This document shows, piece after piece, positions 9,275-17,950 of a DNA stretch of 44,064 nt. Within the stretch, counting starts at the first letter, position 1. The number at the start of each line of letters is the position of its first letter. A model generated the notes under the pieces. The model was given only the letters and a program-made list of their open reading frames with translations, made no database searches and was not told where the DNA came from. Position numbers and translations under genes: made by a program. Source of the stretch: Thaumarchaeota archaeon 13_1_40CM_4_38_7 (GTDB lineage: Archaea > Thermoproteota > Nitrososphaeria > Nitrososphaerales > Nitrosopumilaceae); contig MNFB01000057.1 in the NCBI GenBank assembly GCA_001917995.1, positions 1 to 44,064 on the forward strand, given 5' to 3'.

Positions 9275-10327
9275 ATGAAAATCGGTGTAGTCGGAGCATC
9301 AGGGTATGTAGGAGGAGAAATTCTCAGACTACTTGTCAGCCATCCCAAAGTAGAGATAGCAACGGTTACTTCAAGGCAGTATGTTGGAGAGTATATCTCT
9401 AGAGTTCAACCTGCCCTGAAAGGATTTACTGAGCTAACATTTTCTGAGCTTGATTACGACAAGTTGTCAGACAAATGTGATCTAGTGTTTACAGCGGTAC
9501 CACATGGAACAGCAGTAGACATTGTAAAAGCACTTTATGATCGTGGTATGAAAGTAATAGATTTGAGTGCGGACTATCGATTACACAACGCGCCTGATTA
9601 TGACAAATGGTATGGATGGCAGCATCCATATCCTGAGCTGCTTTCAAAGTCAGTATTTGGAATTCCAGAAATGCACAGAGAAGAAATCAAAAAAGCTCAG
9701 CTAGTTTCATGCCCTGGATGCATGGCGGTGACATCCATTCTTGGATTATACCCAATCATAAAGAAGAACATTATAGATTCGGAACACATTGTAGTAGATT
9801 CAAAGATTGGATCGTCAGGAGCTGGGGCTGGTTCTGAGGCAGGGACTCATCACGCGATGAGATCTGGAGTCATAAGACCCTACAAACCAGCTAAACACAG
9901 GCACACCGGTGAAATTGAACAAGAGCTAAGCCAAGTAGCTGGTAAGAAAATCAAAATATCCATGAGTCCTCATGCAGTGGATGTAGTAAGAGGAATTTTG
10001 TGTACAAATCACACTTTCCTTACTCAGGAAGTAAGTGAAATGGATATCTGGAAGATATATCGTGAGCAGTACCAAAACGAAAAATTCATCAGACTAATTC
10101 GTGACAAGAAAGGATTCTATAAATTTCCTGATCCAAAGTTTGTAGTAGGATCCAACTTTTGTGATGTTGGATTTGATATAGACGAGGACAATCATAGGTT
10201 AGTTGTACTCTCAGCATCAGACAACCTAATGAAAGGGGCCGCAGGTTCTGCCATACAAAACATGAACGTTATGGCAGGATTCAATGAGATGGATGGTCTA
10301 GCGTACTCGCCATTAACTCCTGTGTGA
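9275..10327 (+). CDS. argC: LysW-phosphate reductase (ArgC/LysY)
   Basis: VGASGYVGGEILRLL; VSCPGCMAVTSILGLYPI; AGAGSEAGTHHAMR; 350 aa. Confidence 0.93.
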   Translation: MKIGVVGASGYVGGEILRLLVSHPKVEIATVTSRQYVGEYISRVQPALKGFTELTFSELDYDKLSDKCDLVFTAVPHGTAVDIVKALYDRGMKVIDLSADYRLHNAPDYDKWYGWQHPYPELLSKSVFGIPEMHREEIKKAQLVSCPGCMAVTSILGLYPIIKKNIIDSEHIVVDSKIGSSGAGAGSEAGTHHAMRSGVIRPYKPAKHRHTGEIEQELSQVAGKKIKISMSPHAVDVVRGILCTNHTFLTQEVSEMDIWKIYREQYQNEKFIRLIRDKKGFYKFPDPKFVVGSNFCDVGFDIDEDNHRLVVLSASDNLMKGAAGSAIQNMNVMAGFNEMDGLAYSPLTPV

Positions 10328-10331
10328 AAAT

Positions 10332-11132
10332 ATGATAACGATCAAGATAGGAGGAAGTGTGGTAGATGGTCTTCACCCTTCTACAATCTCAGACCTAAAA
10401 AAAGTATCTCAACATGAAAAAATAATACTAGTACATGGTGGTGGTAAAGAAGTCACCAAGATTTCTGAAGCTCTTGGAAAAGAACAGAAATTCATAGTAT
10501 CTCCTGGTGGAATAAAGAGTAGATATACTGACAAGGAGACAATAGAGATTTTTACGATGGTCATGTCAGGCAAGATAAATAAAATGATTGTCAGAATCCT
10601 ACAAAAAAACGGAATCAATGCAGTTGGTCTTTCTGGAATAGATGGAAAAATAATCCAGGCCGAAAGAAAAAAGAAGCTAATTGTGATAAACGAAAAAGGA
10701 AGAAAGATGGCAATTGATGGTGGATATACTGGAAAAATACAGGATGTAAATTCTAGTCTTGTAAGTGTAATCTTGGATCAAGGATATGTTCCAGTCATAT
10801 CCCCCATAGCACTAAGTGAAGAGTTTGATTTTCTAAACGTAGATGGCGACCGAGCTGCTGCATATGTAGCAGGAAAAATGCACTCAGACAAGATCCTATT
10901 CCTTACTAACGTAGATGGTTTGATGATGGACGATAAACTAGTCAAAAAGTTATCCTTATCAAAGGCAAAGGAAATTTTACCAAAAATAGGATTTGGCATG
11001 GAAAAGAAAATTCTTGCTGCAACAGAAGCACTGGAGTTAGGCGTAAAAGAAGCATTAGTTGCAAATGGTCAAAAGGAAAATCCAATATCATCGGCCATTG
11101 CTCACGATAATTGTACGGTGATTTCAAGATGA
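10332..11132 (+). CDS. argB: LysW-amino acid kinase (ArgB/LysZ)
   Basis: MITIKIGGSVVDG; ILVHGGGKEVTKI; GLSGIDGKIIQAERKKKLIVINEKGRK. Confidence 0.92.
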   Translation: MITIKIGGSVVDGLHPSTISDLKKVSQHEKIILVHGGGKEVTKISEALGKEQKFIVSPGGIKSRYTDKETIEIFTMVMSGKINKMIVRILQKNGINAVGLSGIDGKIIQAERKKKLIVINEKGRKMAIDGGYTGKIQDVNSSLVSVILDQGYVPVISPIALSEEFDFLNVDGDRAAAYVAGKMHSDKILFLTNVDGLMMDDKLVKKLSLSKAKEILPKIGFGMEKKILAATEALELGVKEALVANGQKENPISSAIAHDNCTVISR

Positions 11133-12304
11133 CTGAAGATCAATTCATGGGAAATATCTATCAAAGATTTCCCGTTACAATTGAACGTGGACTTGGAGCT
11201 CATGTATGGGACATAAACGGAAAGGAGTACATAGACTGCATGGGTGGTTATGGCGTAGCTCTAGTAGGCCATTGTAATCCTCGTGTAGTTCAAGCTCTTA
11301 AAACACAACTTGAAAAGATCATCACTGTTCACAGTTCCCTTTACAACAAAACTAGAGAAGAGTTTCTTGAGAACCTCATTAAGATAGCGCCGAAGAATCT
11401 GGGTCAAGTATTTCTTAATAACAGTGGAACCGAAGCGGTTGAGGCTGCCATAAAATTTGCGCGTAAATTTACTGGAAAGAAAGGAATGATAGCTATGAAT
11501 GGATCGTATCATGGAAAGTCATTTGGTTCACTTTCGGTTACCTTCAGCCCAAAGTACCGCAAATCGTTTGAACCACTTGTAGAAAGTGTTTCATTTACGC
11601 CATTTGGTGATATTGATGCTTTACGTTCTAATGTAAATTCTGAAACAGCACTTATCATTCTAGAACCGATTCAAGGAGAAAGTGGAATTCATGTTGCTCC
11701 AGATGGCTTTCTGCAAGAAGTAAGAAAATTGTGTGACGAAAAAGGAATTGTTTTGATATTTGATGAAATTCAGTCAGGTCTAGGAAGAACAGGCAAAATG
11801 TGGGCAAGCCAACACTGGGAAACTGCTCCCGATATCATGTGTCTTGCAAAAGGAATAGCTGGTGGAGTTCCTATGGGCGCCACTCTAGTAAGGCCAGATA
11901 TTTTGGCTTCAATTAGCAAAGGTGAACAGTCATCTACGTTTGGTGGAAATCCTCTTTCTTGTGCAGCAGGAACTGCAACCATTAAGGCCCTTACTGAAGA
12001 CCAATTAGTGGAAAATGCTGTAAAAAAGGGAAAGATTTTTCACGAGGGATTGGAAAGACTAAAAGAAAAGCACAAAATAATTCGCGAAGTTCGAGGCAAG
12101 GGTTTGATGATTGGGGTAGAAATGAAATTTGATGTAAAAGATATTTTATTTGATGGAATCGCAAATAACCTATTACTACTTTATTCAGGCAAGAACATAT
12201 TACGATTATTGCCTCCGCTCGTAATTTCCGAAGCAGACATAAACAAAGCTTTAGAAACTCTCGATATCATATTATCAAAGGAGGAACAGCGAAGAAATGT
12301 CTAG
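11129..12304 (+). CDS. argD: LysW-semialdehyde aminotransferase (ArgD/LysJ)
   Basis: Class III PLP aminotransferase: LIFDEIQSGLGRTGKMWASQHW, LAKGIAGGVPMGA; ATG at 11129 overlaps the argB stop. Confidence 0.92.
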   Translation: MTEDQFMGNIYQRFPVTIERGLGAHVWDINGKEYIDCMGGYGVALVGHCNPRVVQALKTQLEKIITVHSSLYNKTREEFLENLIKIAPKNLGQVFLNNSGTEAVEAAIKFARKFTGKKGMIAMNGSYHGKSFGSLSVTFSPKYRKSFEPLVESVSFTPFGDIDALRSNVNSETALIILEPIQGESGIHVAPDGFLQEVRKLCDEKGIVLIFDEIQSGLGRTGKMWASQHWETAPDIMCLAKGIAGGVPMGATLVRPDILASISKGEQSSTFGGNPLSCAAGTATIKALTEDQLVENAVKKGKIFHEGLERLKEKHKIIREVRGKGLMIGVEMKFDVKDILFDGIANNLLLLYSGKNILRLLPPLVISEADINKALETLDIILSKEEQRRNV

Positions 12305-12716
12305 AGACAAAACAGATGATACTATAATTGAAATGTTAAAAAAAGATTCAAGACAGTCTTTTGTTGAAATTGGTGTAAAACTGAGTCTTTCGGAATCGGC
12401 TGTCAGAAGAAGAGTCAAGAATTTAACTGATGGTGGTGTGATAAAAAAATTCACCATTGAAACCGGCGATGCTAACTCTACTAGTGCAATAATCCTAATT
12501 TCAGTGGATTCTGCAACAGACACATCCAAAGTCTCAGCAAAGCTAGCAAAGCTACAAGGCATTCACACAGTTTATGAAATTACTGGTCAATATGATATTG
12601 CTGTAATCATCAGAGCGCCAACAATCACGGACATAAATGTCTGTATAGATAATCTACGAAAAGTTCCTGGTGTTTTTGACACCAATACAGTAATAATACT
12701 TCGAACTGTAACTTAA
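12297..12716 (+). CDS. Lrp/AsnC-family regulator (LysM-like)
   Basis: N-terminal HTH (KLSLSESAVRRRVKNLTDGGVIKKFTIE) plus RAM domain; sits inside the amino-acid cluster. Confidence 0.88.
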   Translation: MSRDKTDDTIIEMLKKDSRQSFVEIGVKLSLSESAVRRRVKNLTDGGVIKKFTIETGDANSTSAIILISVDSATDTSKVSAKLAKLQGIHTVYEITGQYDIAVIIRAPTITDINVCIDNLRKVPGVFDTNTVIILRTVT

Positions 12717-12737
12717 AACGAAGTTCGGCTCCTTCTT

Positions 12738-12765
12738 TTATGTAATGACGTGAATCGTCACATAA
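12738..12765. promoter_or_regulatory. Inverted repeat TTATG-TAA-TGACG-TGAAT-CGTCA-CATAA upstream of lysS
   Basis: Read from sequence; nested inside a second inverted repeat TTCGGCT (12724-12730)/AGCCGAA (12777-12783). Confidence 0.6.
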
Positions 12766-12798
12766 ACGCCAAATTTAGCCGAATTCTGTACGAATATG

Positions 12799-12806
12799 TT
12801 TATATT
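12799..12806 (+). promoter_or_regulatory. Candidate TATA box (TTTATATT) for the lysS operon
   Basis: AT-rich box 27-34 nt before the ATG at 12833, consistent with a leaderless archaeal transcript. Confidence 0.5.
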
Positions 12807-12832
12807 TGTTAAATTTTGATACTAAATAAGCA

Positions 12833-14023
12833 ATGGAAGATCCGAATTACTACGCATACATGCATAACGAAACTGGTACAAAACCAAAAAAGATTCGTAT
12901 CCTAGATAGTACTCTAAGAGAAGGAGAACAACATCCTGGTGTAACATTTTCGAACAAGCAGCGGATTCAGATTGCATGGATGCTTGATTACTTTGGCGTT
13001 GACCAAATAGAAATTTCTCCAGTAGTGTCATCTGATCATAAAGAAGCTACAAAGACCATAATCAAGCAGGGATTAAGAGCTGATATTGTAGCACACGTAC
13101 GTGCACTCAAAGAAGATGTTGACATTGCACTTGACTGCGATGCTACTTGGATGGCAACATATCTTGGCATATCAGACATACATATGAAAGACAAGCTGAG
13201 AATAACCCGGGAAGAAGCCATGAAAAGAGCGGTTGAAACTGTTGAATATGCTAAATCGCATGGTTTGAAGATGAGATTTACAGTAGAGGATGCCAGCAGA
13301 GCAGAACCTGAATTCTTGATTAAGATATGCAAGGCAATCTCCGATGCAGGAGTTGATAGAATAAGCATACCAGATACAGTCGGAATAATGAGACCAAATG
13401 GTATGTATAATCTTGTGAAAACTGTTCGTGATGAAATCAAGACCCCCCTTGATGTACATTGCCATAATGATATTGGTCTGGCATTATCAAATGCTTTGGC
13501 AGGATGTGATGCAGGCGCAGAACAAATCCATACTACAATTGACGGAATTGGTGAAAGAACAGGTATACCTGCTCTTGCAGAGACAGCAGTTGCACTGACA
13601 TATCTTTACAAATCTCCAAACAATTTCAGATTAGATATGCTAATGGATCTCTCAAGATTGATTGAGCAATACACAAACATAGTTCCATACGATTCCAAGC
13701 CTGTTGTTGGTGCAACGGCCTATAAGCACAAGGCTGGAACACACTTGGCTGCCATCCTTAGAAATCCTGCCGCATACGAGCCAATTGAGCCCAAAGTTGT
13801 CGGTAACAGAAGGAGGTTAGTTTTTGGAGAGCTTGCTGGAAAGAATGGTGCTGCCTACCTCATGTCGCTTTTAGGCCTAGACCAGAATGATGAGAATGCA
13901 AAAAAGGTAGCTGCGGGGCTCAAGAGTCTAAGAATGGGAGATTTACTTGAAATTCCTTTAGATGATAGGCTAGAAAAAAAGATAATTAATGACACCCAAG
14001 TGAAAGTAAAGACAGGTAAATAA
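12833..14023 (+). CDS. lysS: Homocitrate synthase (LysS-type)
   Basis: RILDSTLREGEQHPGVTFS; DVHCHNDIGLALSNALAGCDAGAEQIHTTIDGIGERTG; next to lysW/lysX/lysK. Confidence 0.85.
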   Translation: MEDPNYYAYMHNETGTKPKKIRILDSTLREGEQHPGVTFSNKQRIQIAWMLDYFGVDQIEISPVVSSDHKEATKTIIKQGLRADIVAHVRALKEDVDIALDCDATWMATYLGISDIHMKDKLRITREEAMKRAVETVEYAKSHGLKMRFTVEDASRAEPEFLIKICKAISDAGVDRISIPDTVGIMRPNGMYNLVKTVRDEIKTPLDVHCHNDIGLALSNALAGCDAGAEQIHTTIDGIGERTGIPALAETAVALTYLYKSPNNFRLDMLMDLSRLIEQYTNIVPYDSKPVVGATAYKHKAGTHLAAILRNPAAYEPIEPKVVGNRRRLVFGELAGKNGAAYLMSLLGLDQNDENAKKVAAGLKSLRMGDLLEIPLDDRLEKKIINDTQVKVKTGK

Positions 14024-14024
14024 T

Positions 14025-14189
14025 ATGAAATGTCCAGAATGTGATGCCAACATCAATCCCCCAAAAGACTCTATGGAGGGAGAGATAATTACTTGCCCAG
14101 ACTGTGGTGCAAGTTTTGAGCTTACAAAGGGGTCGTCCGGCTTTGAGTTGAAACCAGCACAAACTGTTGGTGAGGACTGGGGCCAGTGA
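14025..14189 (+). CDS. lysW: LysW amino-group carrier protein, copy 2, with variant C-terminus EDWGQ
   Basis: 54-codon ORF missed by the track: MKCPECDANINPPKDSMEGEIITCPDCGASFELTKGSSGFELKPAQTVGEDWGQ*; 3' end reads GGT GAG GAC TGG GGC CAG TGA. Confidence 0.93.
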   Translation: MKCPECDANINPPKDSMEGEIITCPDCGASFELTKGSSGFELKPAQTVGEDWGQ

Positions 14190-15034
14190 GCTCAAGATTA
14201 TCGATTCTCTACGATACCATAAGGTGGGAAGAAAAAGCTCTCTTCGATGCAGCTAAAACAAAGGGCGTTGATGCTAAGATGGTAGACTGTAAGAATTTGT
14301 TTGTAAATCTAGATAAAAGCAAAGAAGACTTTGGAACTGTTATCCAAAGATGTGTTAGTTATTATCGTAGCCTTCACTCTACCGCAGCGCTTGAGGGTAA
14401 AGAAGTCAATGTGATAAATTCTTTGAACACTAGTATTTTTGCTGGAAATAAACTGTTTACTCATATGCTGCTAGTAAAACATGGAATACCTACTCCCTTC
14501 AGTGCCGTTGCCTTTTCAGAAGATGCTGCGCTTGGACTTCTTGAGAAAAGAGGTTATCCAATGGTTTTGAAACCTACGATTGGAAGTTGGGGCAGGATGA
14601 TAGCTTTACTAAAAGATCGCGATTCAGCCCAAGGCATCATGGAAACTAGAGAGAGGATGTACCCAATTTATCAGGTATATTATTTAGAAGAGTTTGTCAA
14701 CAGACCGCCTCGTGATATTAGGGCTATCATGATAGAAGACAGGGTTGTTGCTGCAATATATCGATACTCAGGCGATGGGCAGTGGAAAACGAACATGGCA
14801 TTAGGTGGTAGGGCAGAAGAATGTAAGATTACCAAGGAACTTGAGGATGTTTGTGTCAAAGCAAAAAATGCTGTTCAAGGCCAAATCGTTGGGATAGATT
14901 TGATGGAAAGTAAGGAAAAAGGACTGGTAGTTCATGAGATTAACAATACAACGGAATACAAAAATACCGTAAGAGTTACTGGCGTAGATATACCAGCCTT
15001 GATGATTGATTATGCAATAAAGTCGAGAAAATAA
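14186..15034 (+). CDS. lysX: LysX-family ATP-grasp ligase, copy 2 (likely alpha-aminoadipate-LysW ligase)
   Basis: GTG start in a 4-nt GTGA overlap with lysW2; IQRCVSYYRSLH, KPTIGSWGRM, NRPPRDIRAI, HEINNTTEYKNTVRVTGVDIP. Confidence 0.9.
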   Translation: MSSRLSILYDTIRWEEKALFDAAKTKGVDAKMVDCKNLFVNLDKSKEDFGTVIQRCVSYYRSLHSTAALEGKEVNVINSLNTSIFAGNKLFTHMLLVKHGIPTPFSAVAFSEDAALGLLEKRGYPMVLKPTIGSWGRMIALLKDRDSAQGIMETRERMYPIYQVYYLEEFVNRPPRDIRAIMIEDRVVAAIYRYSGDGQWKTNMALGGRAEECKITKELEDVCVKAKNAVQGQIVGIDLMESKEKGLVVHEINNTTEYKNTVRVTGVDIPALMIDYAIKSRK

Positions 15035-15037
15035 GAA

Positions 15038-16180
15038 TTGGACTCTTCAATAACCATTACACCTAGGTATTCAGTAAAGATGCTAGAGAAGGTTCTAAGA
15101 CTGTACACTCCTTCCCTATCAGAAAAACAACTAGCCGAGTTCTTAGCTGACAAATGTGACGATCTAGGATTTGAAAATATACGCATAGATGAAGTAGGAA
15201 ATCTTACTGCAACAAAAGGATCTGGTTCGCCAAAAATCTTGCTTTGTGGTCATATGGATACAGTGCCAGGAAAGATAAAAGTAAGAAATGAAAATGGATT
15301 CATTTATGGTCGCGGAGCTTCTGATGCAAAAGCACCACTAATGGCAATGCTTCTAGCAGCTGCTTCCCTTCAAAACAATAATGGAACAATAGTATTTGCA
15401 GCAGTTGTAGACGAAGAGGGAAATGCAACTGGGATCAAGAGTCTTGTAAAACAAAAGCTTGACATAGATTATGCAATTTTTGGAGAACCAAGTGGAATTA
15501 GAAATATTACAATTGCCTACAAGGGTAGGATAGCCATAAATCTAAAAGTAAATGTAGGAAACAGTGCTCATGCAAGTGCACCATGGCTTGCGAAAAATGC
15601 AATCGAAGAATCATATATTTTTATAAATGCTCTAAAAAACGCATTGGAAGGTAATCAATCCAACAAACCAAAAAGCAAGATGTTAACTGCGGCACTCACA
15701 GAAATTAAGGGTGGCACAAGTCATAACGTGACTGCACTAGAGTGCGATGCTATTTTGGACATAAGGATACCAGTAGATATGAATTGCAAGATGGTAGGAG
15801 AAAAGATTGCGACTACAGTTCAAGAGATTGCAAAGAAACAAGGAGTAAATGCATTTTATTCTATATTGGATGAAACTGAGCCCTTTGAGGCGCCACACAA
15901 TTCTCCACTTGTCAGGGCGTTAACACTAGGCATCATTGATATAGAAAAGACAAGACCCCAGCTGATAAGAAAGACTGGAACTGGTGATATGAATATCATA
16001 GGAAATGCGTTGAATATACCGGTTGTAACTTATGGGCCAGGCGATCCTCATGCCTCTCACACAATTGATGAACGAGTATCGACAGATGAATATCTTAGGA
16101 GTATTGAGGTGTTTAAACAAATGATGCATCACATTAGAAGATTACATGCAAACCCAATTAAATCGCAAAAAGCAACATAG
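15038..16180 (+). CDS. lysK: [LysW]-lysine/ornithine hydrolase (M20 peptidase family)
   Basis: ILLCGHMDTVPGKI; IYGRGASDAKAPL; AVVDEEGNATG; TTG start just after lysX2. Confidence 0.88.
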   Translation: MDSSITITPRYSVKMLEKVLRLYTPSLSEKQLAEFLADKCDDLGFENIRIDEVGNLTATKGSGSPKILLCGHMDTVPGKIKVRNENGFIYGRGASDAKAPLMAMLLAAASLQNNNGTIVFAAVVDEEGNATGIKSLVKQKLDIDYAIFGEPSGIRNITIAYKGRIAINLKVNVGNSAHASAPWLAKNAIEESYIFINALKNALEGNQSNKPKSKMLTAALTEIKGGTSHNVTALECDAILDIRIPVDMNCKMVGEKIATTVQEIAKKQGVNAFYSILDETEPFEAPHNSPLVRALTLGIIDIEKTRPQLIRKTGTGDMNIIGNALNIPVVTYGPGDPHASHTIDERVSTDEYLRSIEVFKQMMHHIRRLHANPIKSQKAT

Positions 16181-16230
16181 TTCTGCAACCCAAACCGAAG
16201 CTCAAAATATACAACAAATAAAGCTCTTCT

Positions 16231-17277
16231 ATGTTATGGTTTGTCGGTCTTGGCATTTCTGGCATAGATGGAATTAGTTCAAACGCACTCAATATCATAA
16301 AAAAGGCCGATATAGTTTTTCTTGAAAATTTCACGAGTCCTATTGGAAAACAGGAAGTATCAAGAATTAGAAAGCTTTCTAAAAAGAAACTCAAAATTGC
16401 ATCGCGATGGATGGTTGAAGATGGAAAGGCCATACTTTTGGCCTCCAAAGGAAAAACTGTTGTTCTCCTTTCATATGGAGATCCATATGTAGCAACGACT
16501 CACATTGAGTTGCGTACTAGGGCAGAAAACGAGAAAATTATAACAAAGACAATACATGGTGCGTCTGCAATAACATCACTTGTCGGAGAGTGTGGGTTAC
16601 ATCATTACAAGATAGGCAAGCCTGTTACCATCATGAGGGAACTACTATCGTTGACTACTGTGTATTACACCATTTATGAAAATATGATAAAAAACAGTCA
16701 TAGCATCTTGATTCTGGAATATAACAATGATGCCAATTTCTTTTTAGACCCTAAGGAGGCGTTTTCTAGTCTTCTTCTTACTGAAGATTCAGAAAAAAGA
16801 TCCGTAATAAATGAATCAACGTTTGCGATAGTTGCTTCACGAATTGGTACAAAGAATCAAGGCATCATTGCTGGCAAATTGTCATCTCTTATGAATACTA
16901 ATTTCGGCAAGCCACCACATACCATCATCATACCAGGCAAGATGCATTTTACAGAGCATGATGCGATCAAGGTCTTAGCAAAATGTTTGGACGAACCATT
17001 AGATAACTCATCGAAAATTCAGAAAATATCTGAGCAAATGCTTCTAAAATATATTCCAAAGGCAAGAAAAGCCCTTGAGGAAGTAAGACGAGTGTTCAAA
17101 GATGATAAAGTGTTGCAACCAGTTATAGAAAATGCGCAGCTATACCTAGACGATGCTGAGAAATTTCAAAGCGAAGGAAAAGATGAGCTTGCGGTGTTGA
17201 GTGTAGGATATGCAGAAGGTTTGATAGATGCACTTCGTCTTTCAAAAGGAATAGATCCTTGGGCACAGAGTTTATAG
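16231..17277 (+). CDS. dphB: Diphthine synthase (DphB) with C-terminal DUF357-like helical extension
   Basis: MLWFVGLGISGIDGISSNALNIIKKADIVFLENFTS; GDPYVATTH; C-terminal ~90 aa QLYLDDAEKFQSEGKDELAVLSVGYAEGLIDALRL resembles DUF357. Confidence 0.88.
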   Translation: MLWFVGLGISGIDGISSNALNIIKKADIVFLENFTSPIGKQEVSRIRKLSKKKLKIASRWMVEDGKAILLASKGKTVVLLSYGDPYVATTHIELRTRAENEKIITKTIHGASAITSLVGECGLHHYKIGKPVTIMRELLSLTTVYYTIYENMIKNSHSILILEYNNDANFFLDPKEAFSSLLLTEDSEKRSVINESTFAIVASRIGTKNQGIIAGKLSSLMNTNFGKPPHTIIIPGKMHFTEHDAIKVLAKCLDEPLDNSSKIQKISEQMLLKYIPKARKALEEVRRVFKDDKVLQPVIENAQLYLDDAEKFQSEGKDELAVLSVGYAEGLIDALRLSKGIDPWAQSL

Positions 17278-17306
17278 ATTAATCAAGTGGTAGAAGATTT
17301 TGTTTA

Positions 17307-17933
17307 GTGATAGATTTGGATATATTTAACAAGGAAATAATTTCAGCCTTTTATGTTACATCACTTTCTAGAGAGAACCCTGTAGATGTTCTTAGAAGAA
17401 AGTTGTCTTTGAGTTCTGACCATCTCACAGAAAGAATAGAATCTCTTGTGGAAAACAGCTTTATTGAAAAAGACAAGAAAACTTTGACTGAACTGGGTAG
17501 GGGTTCAATAAGAGTAGTTCTTGCAGGCGGTGTTTTTGATATTATTCACCCTGGACATTTGCACACACTGAGGGCTGCAAAAGCGTTGGGAAACGTTTTG
17601 GTTGTTGTAATTGCAACTGATAAAACTGCGCAAAAGATAAAAAACAGAATACCGCTTCACAACATGGAATTACGAAGAGATTTGGTTAGTTCACTTTCAA
17701 TGGTTGATTATGCTATGGTTGGCCATGAAGGAGATATTTTCAAGACAGTCAAGTTAGTTAAACCTGATATTATAGCTCTAGGATACGATCAGATTCATCA
17801 GGAGAAATTCATAGTAGATGGGTGCAAGAAAATTGGTGTTGACGTATCCATTGCGAGATTACAATCTCCTGTTCCAGACATAAAAAGCTCAAAAATTGAA
17901 AGCGATTACGGAAAATCAATTTATGGACTGTAA
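17307..17933 (+). CDS. ribL: FAD synthetase (RibL-type cytidylyltransferase) with N-terminal helical/wHTH-like segment
   Basis: AGGVFDIIHPGHLHTLRAAKALG nucleotidyltransferase motif; ALGYDQ; ~65 aa N-terminal extension. Confidence 0.82.
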   Translation: MIDLDIFNKEIISAFYVTSLSRENPVDVLRRKLSLSSDHLTERIESLVENSFIEKDKKTLTELGRGSIRVVLAGGVFDIIHPGHLHTLRAAKALGNVLVVVIATDKTAQKIKNRIPLHNMELRRDLVSSLSMVDYAMVGHEGDIFKTVKLVKPDIIALGYDQIHQEKFIVDGCKKIGVDVSIARLQSPVPDIKSSKIESDYGKSIYGL

Positions 17934-17950
17934 GCATTTGAAAATTATTG

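Noticed and set aside
13036-13440. 134-aa - strand ORF
   Set aside because: Antisense to lysS, no protein features; shadow ORF.
8219-15034. Duplicated lysW-lysX as a recent tandem duplication or assembly artefact
   Set aside because: The two copies are clearly diverged throughout and have different neighbours, so this is old paralogy.
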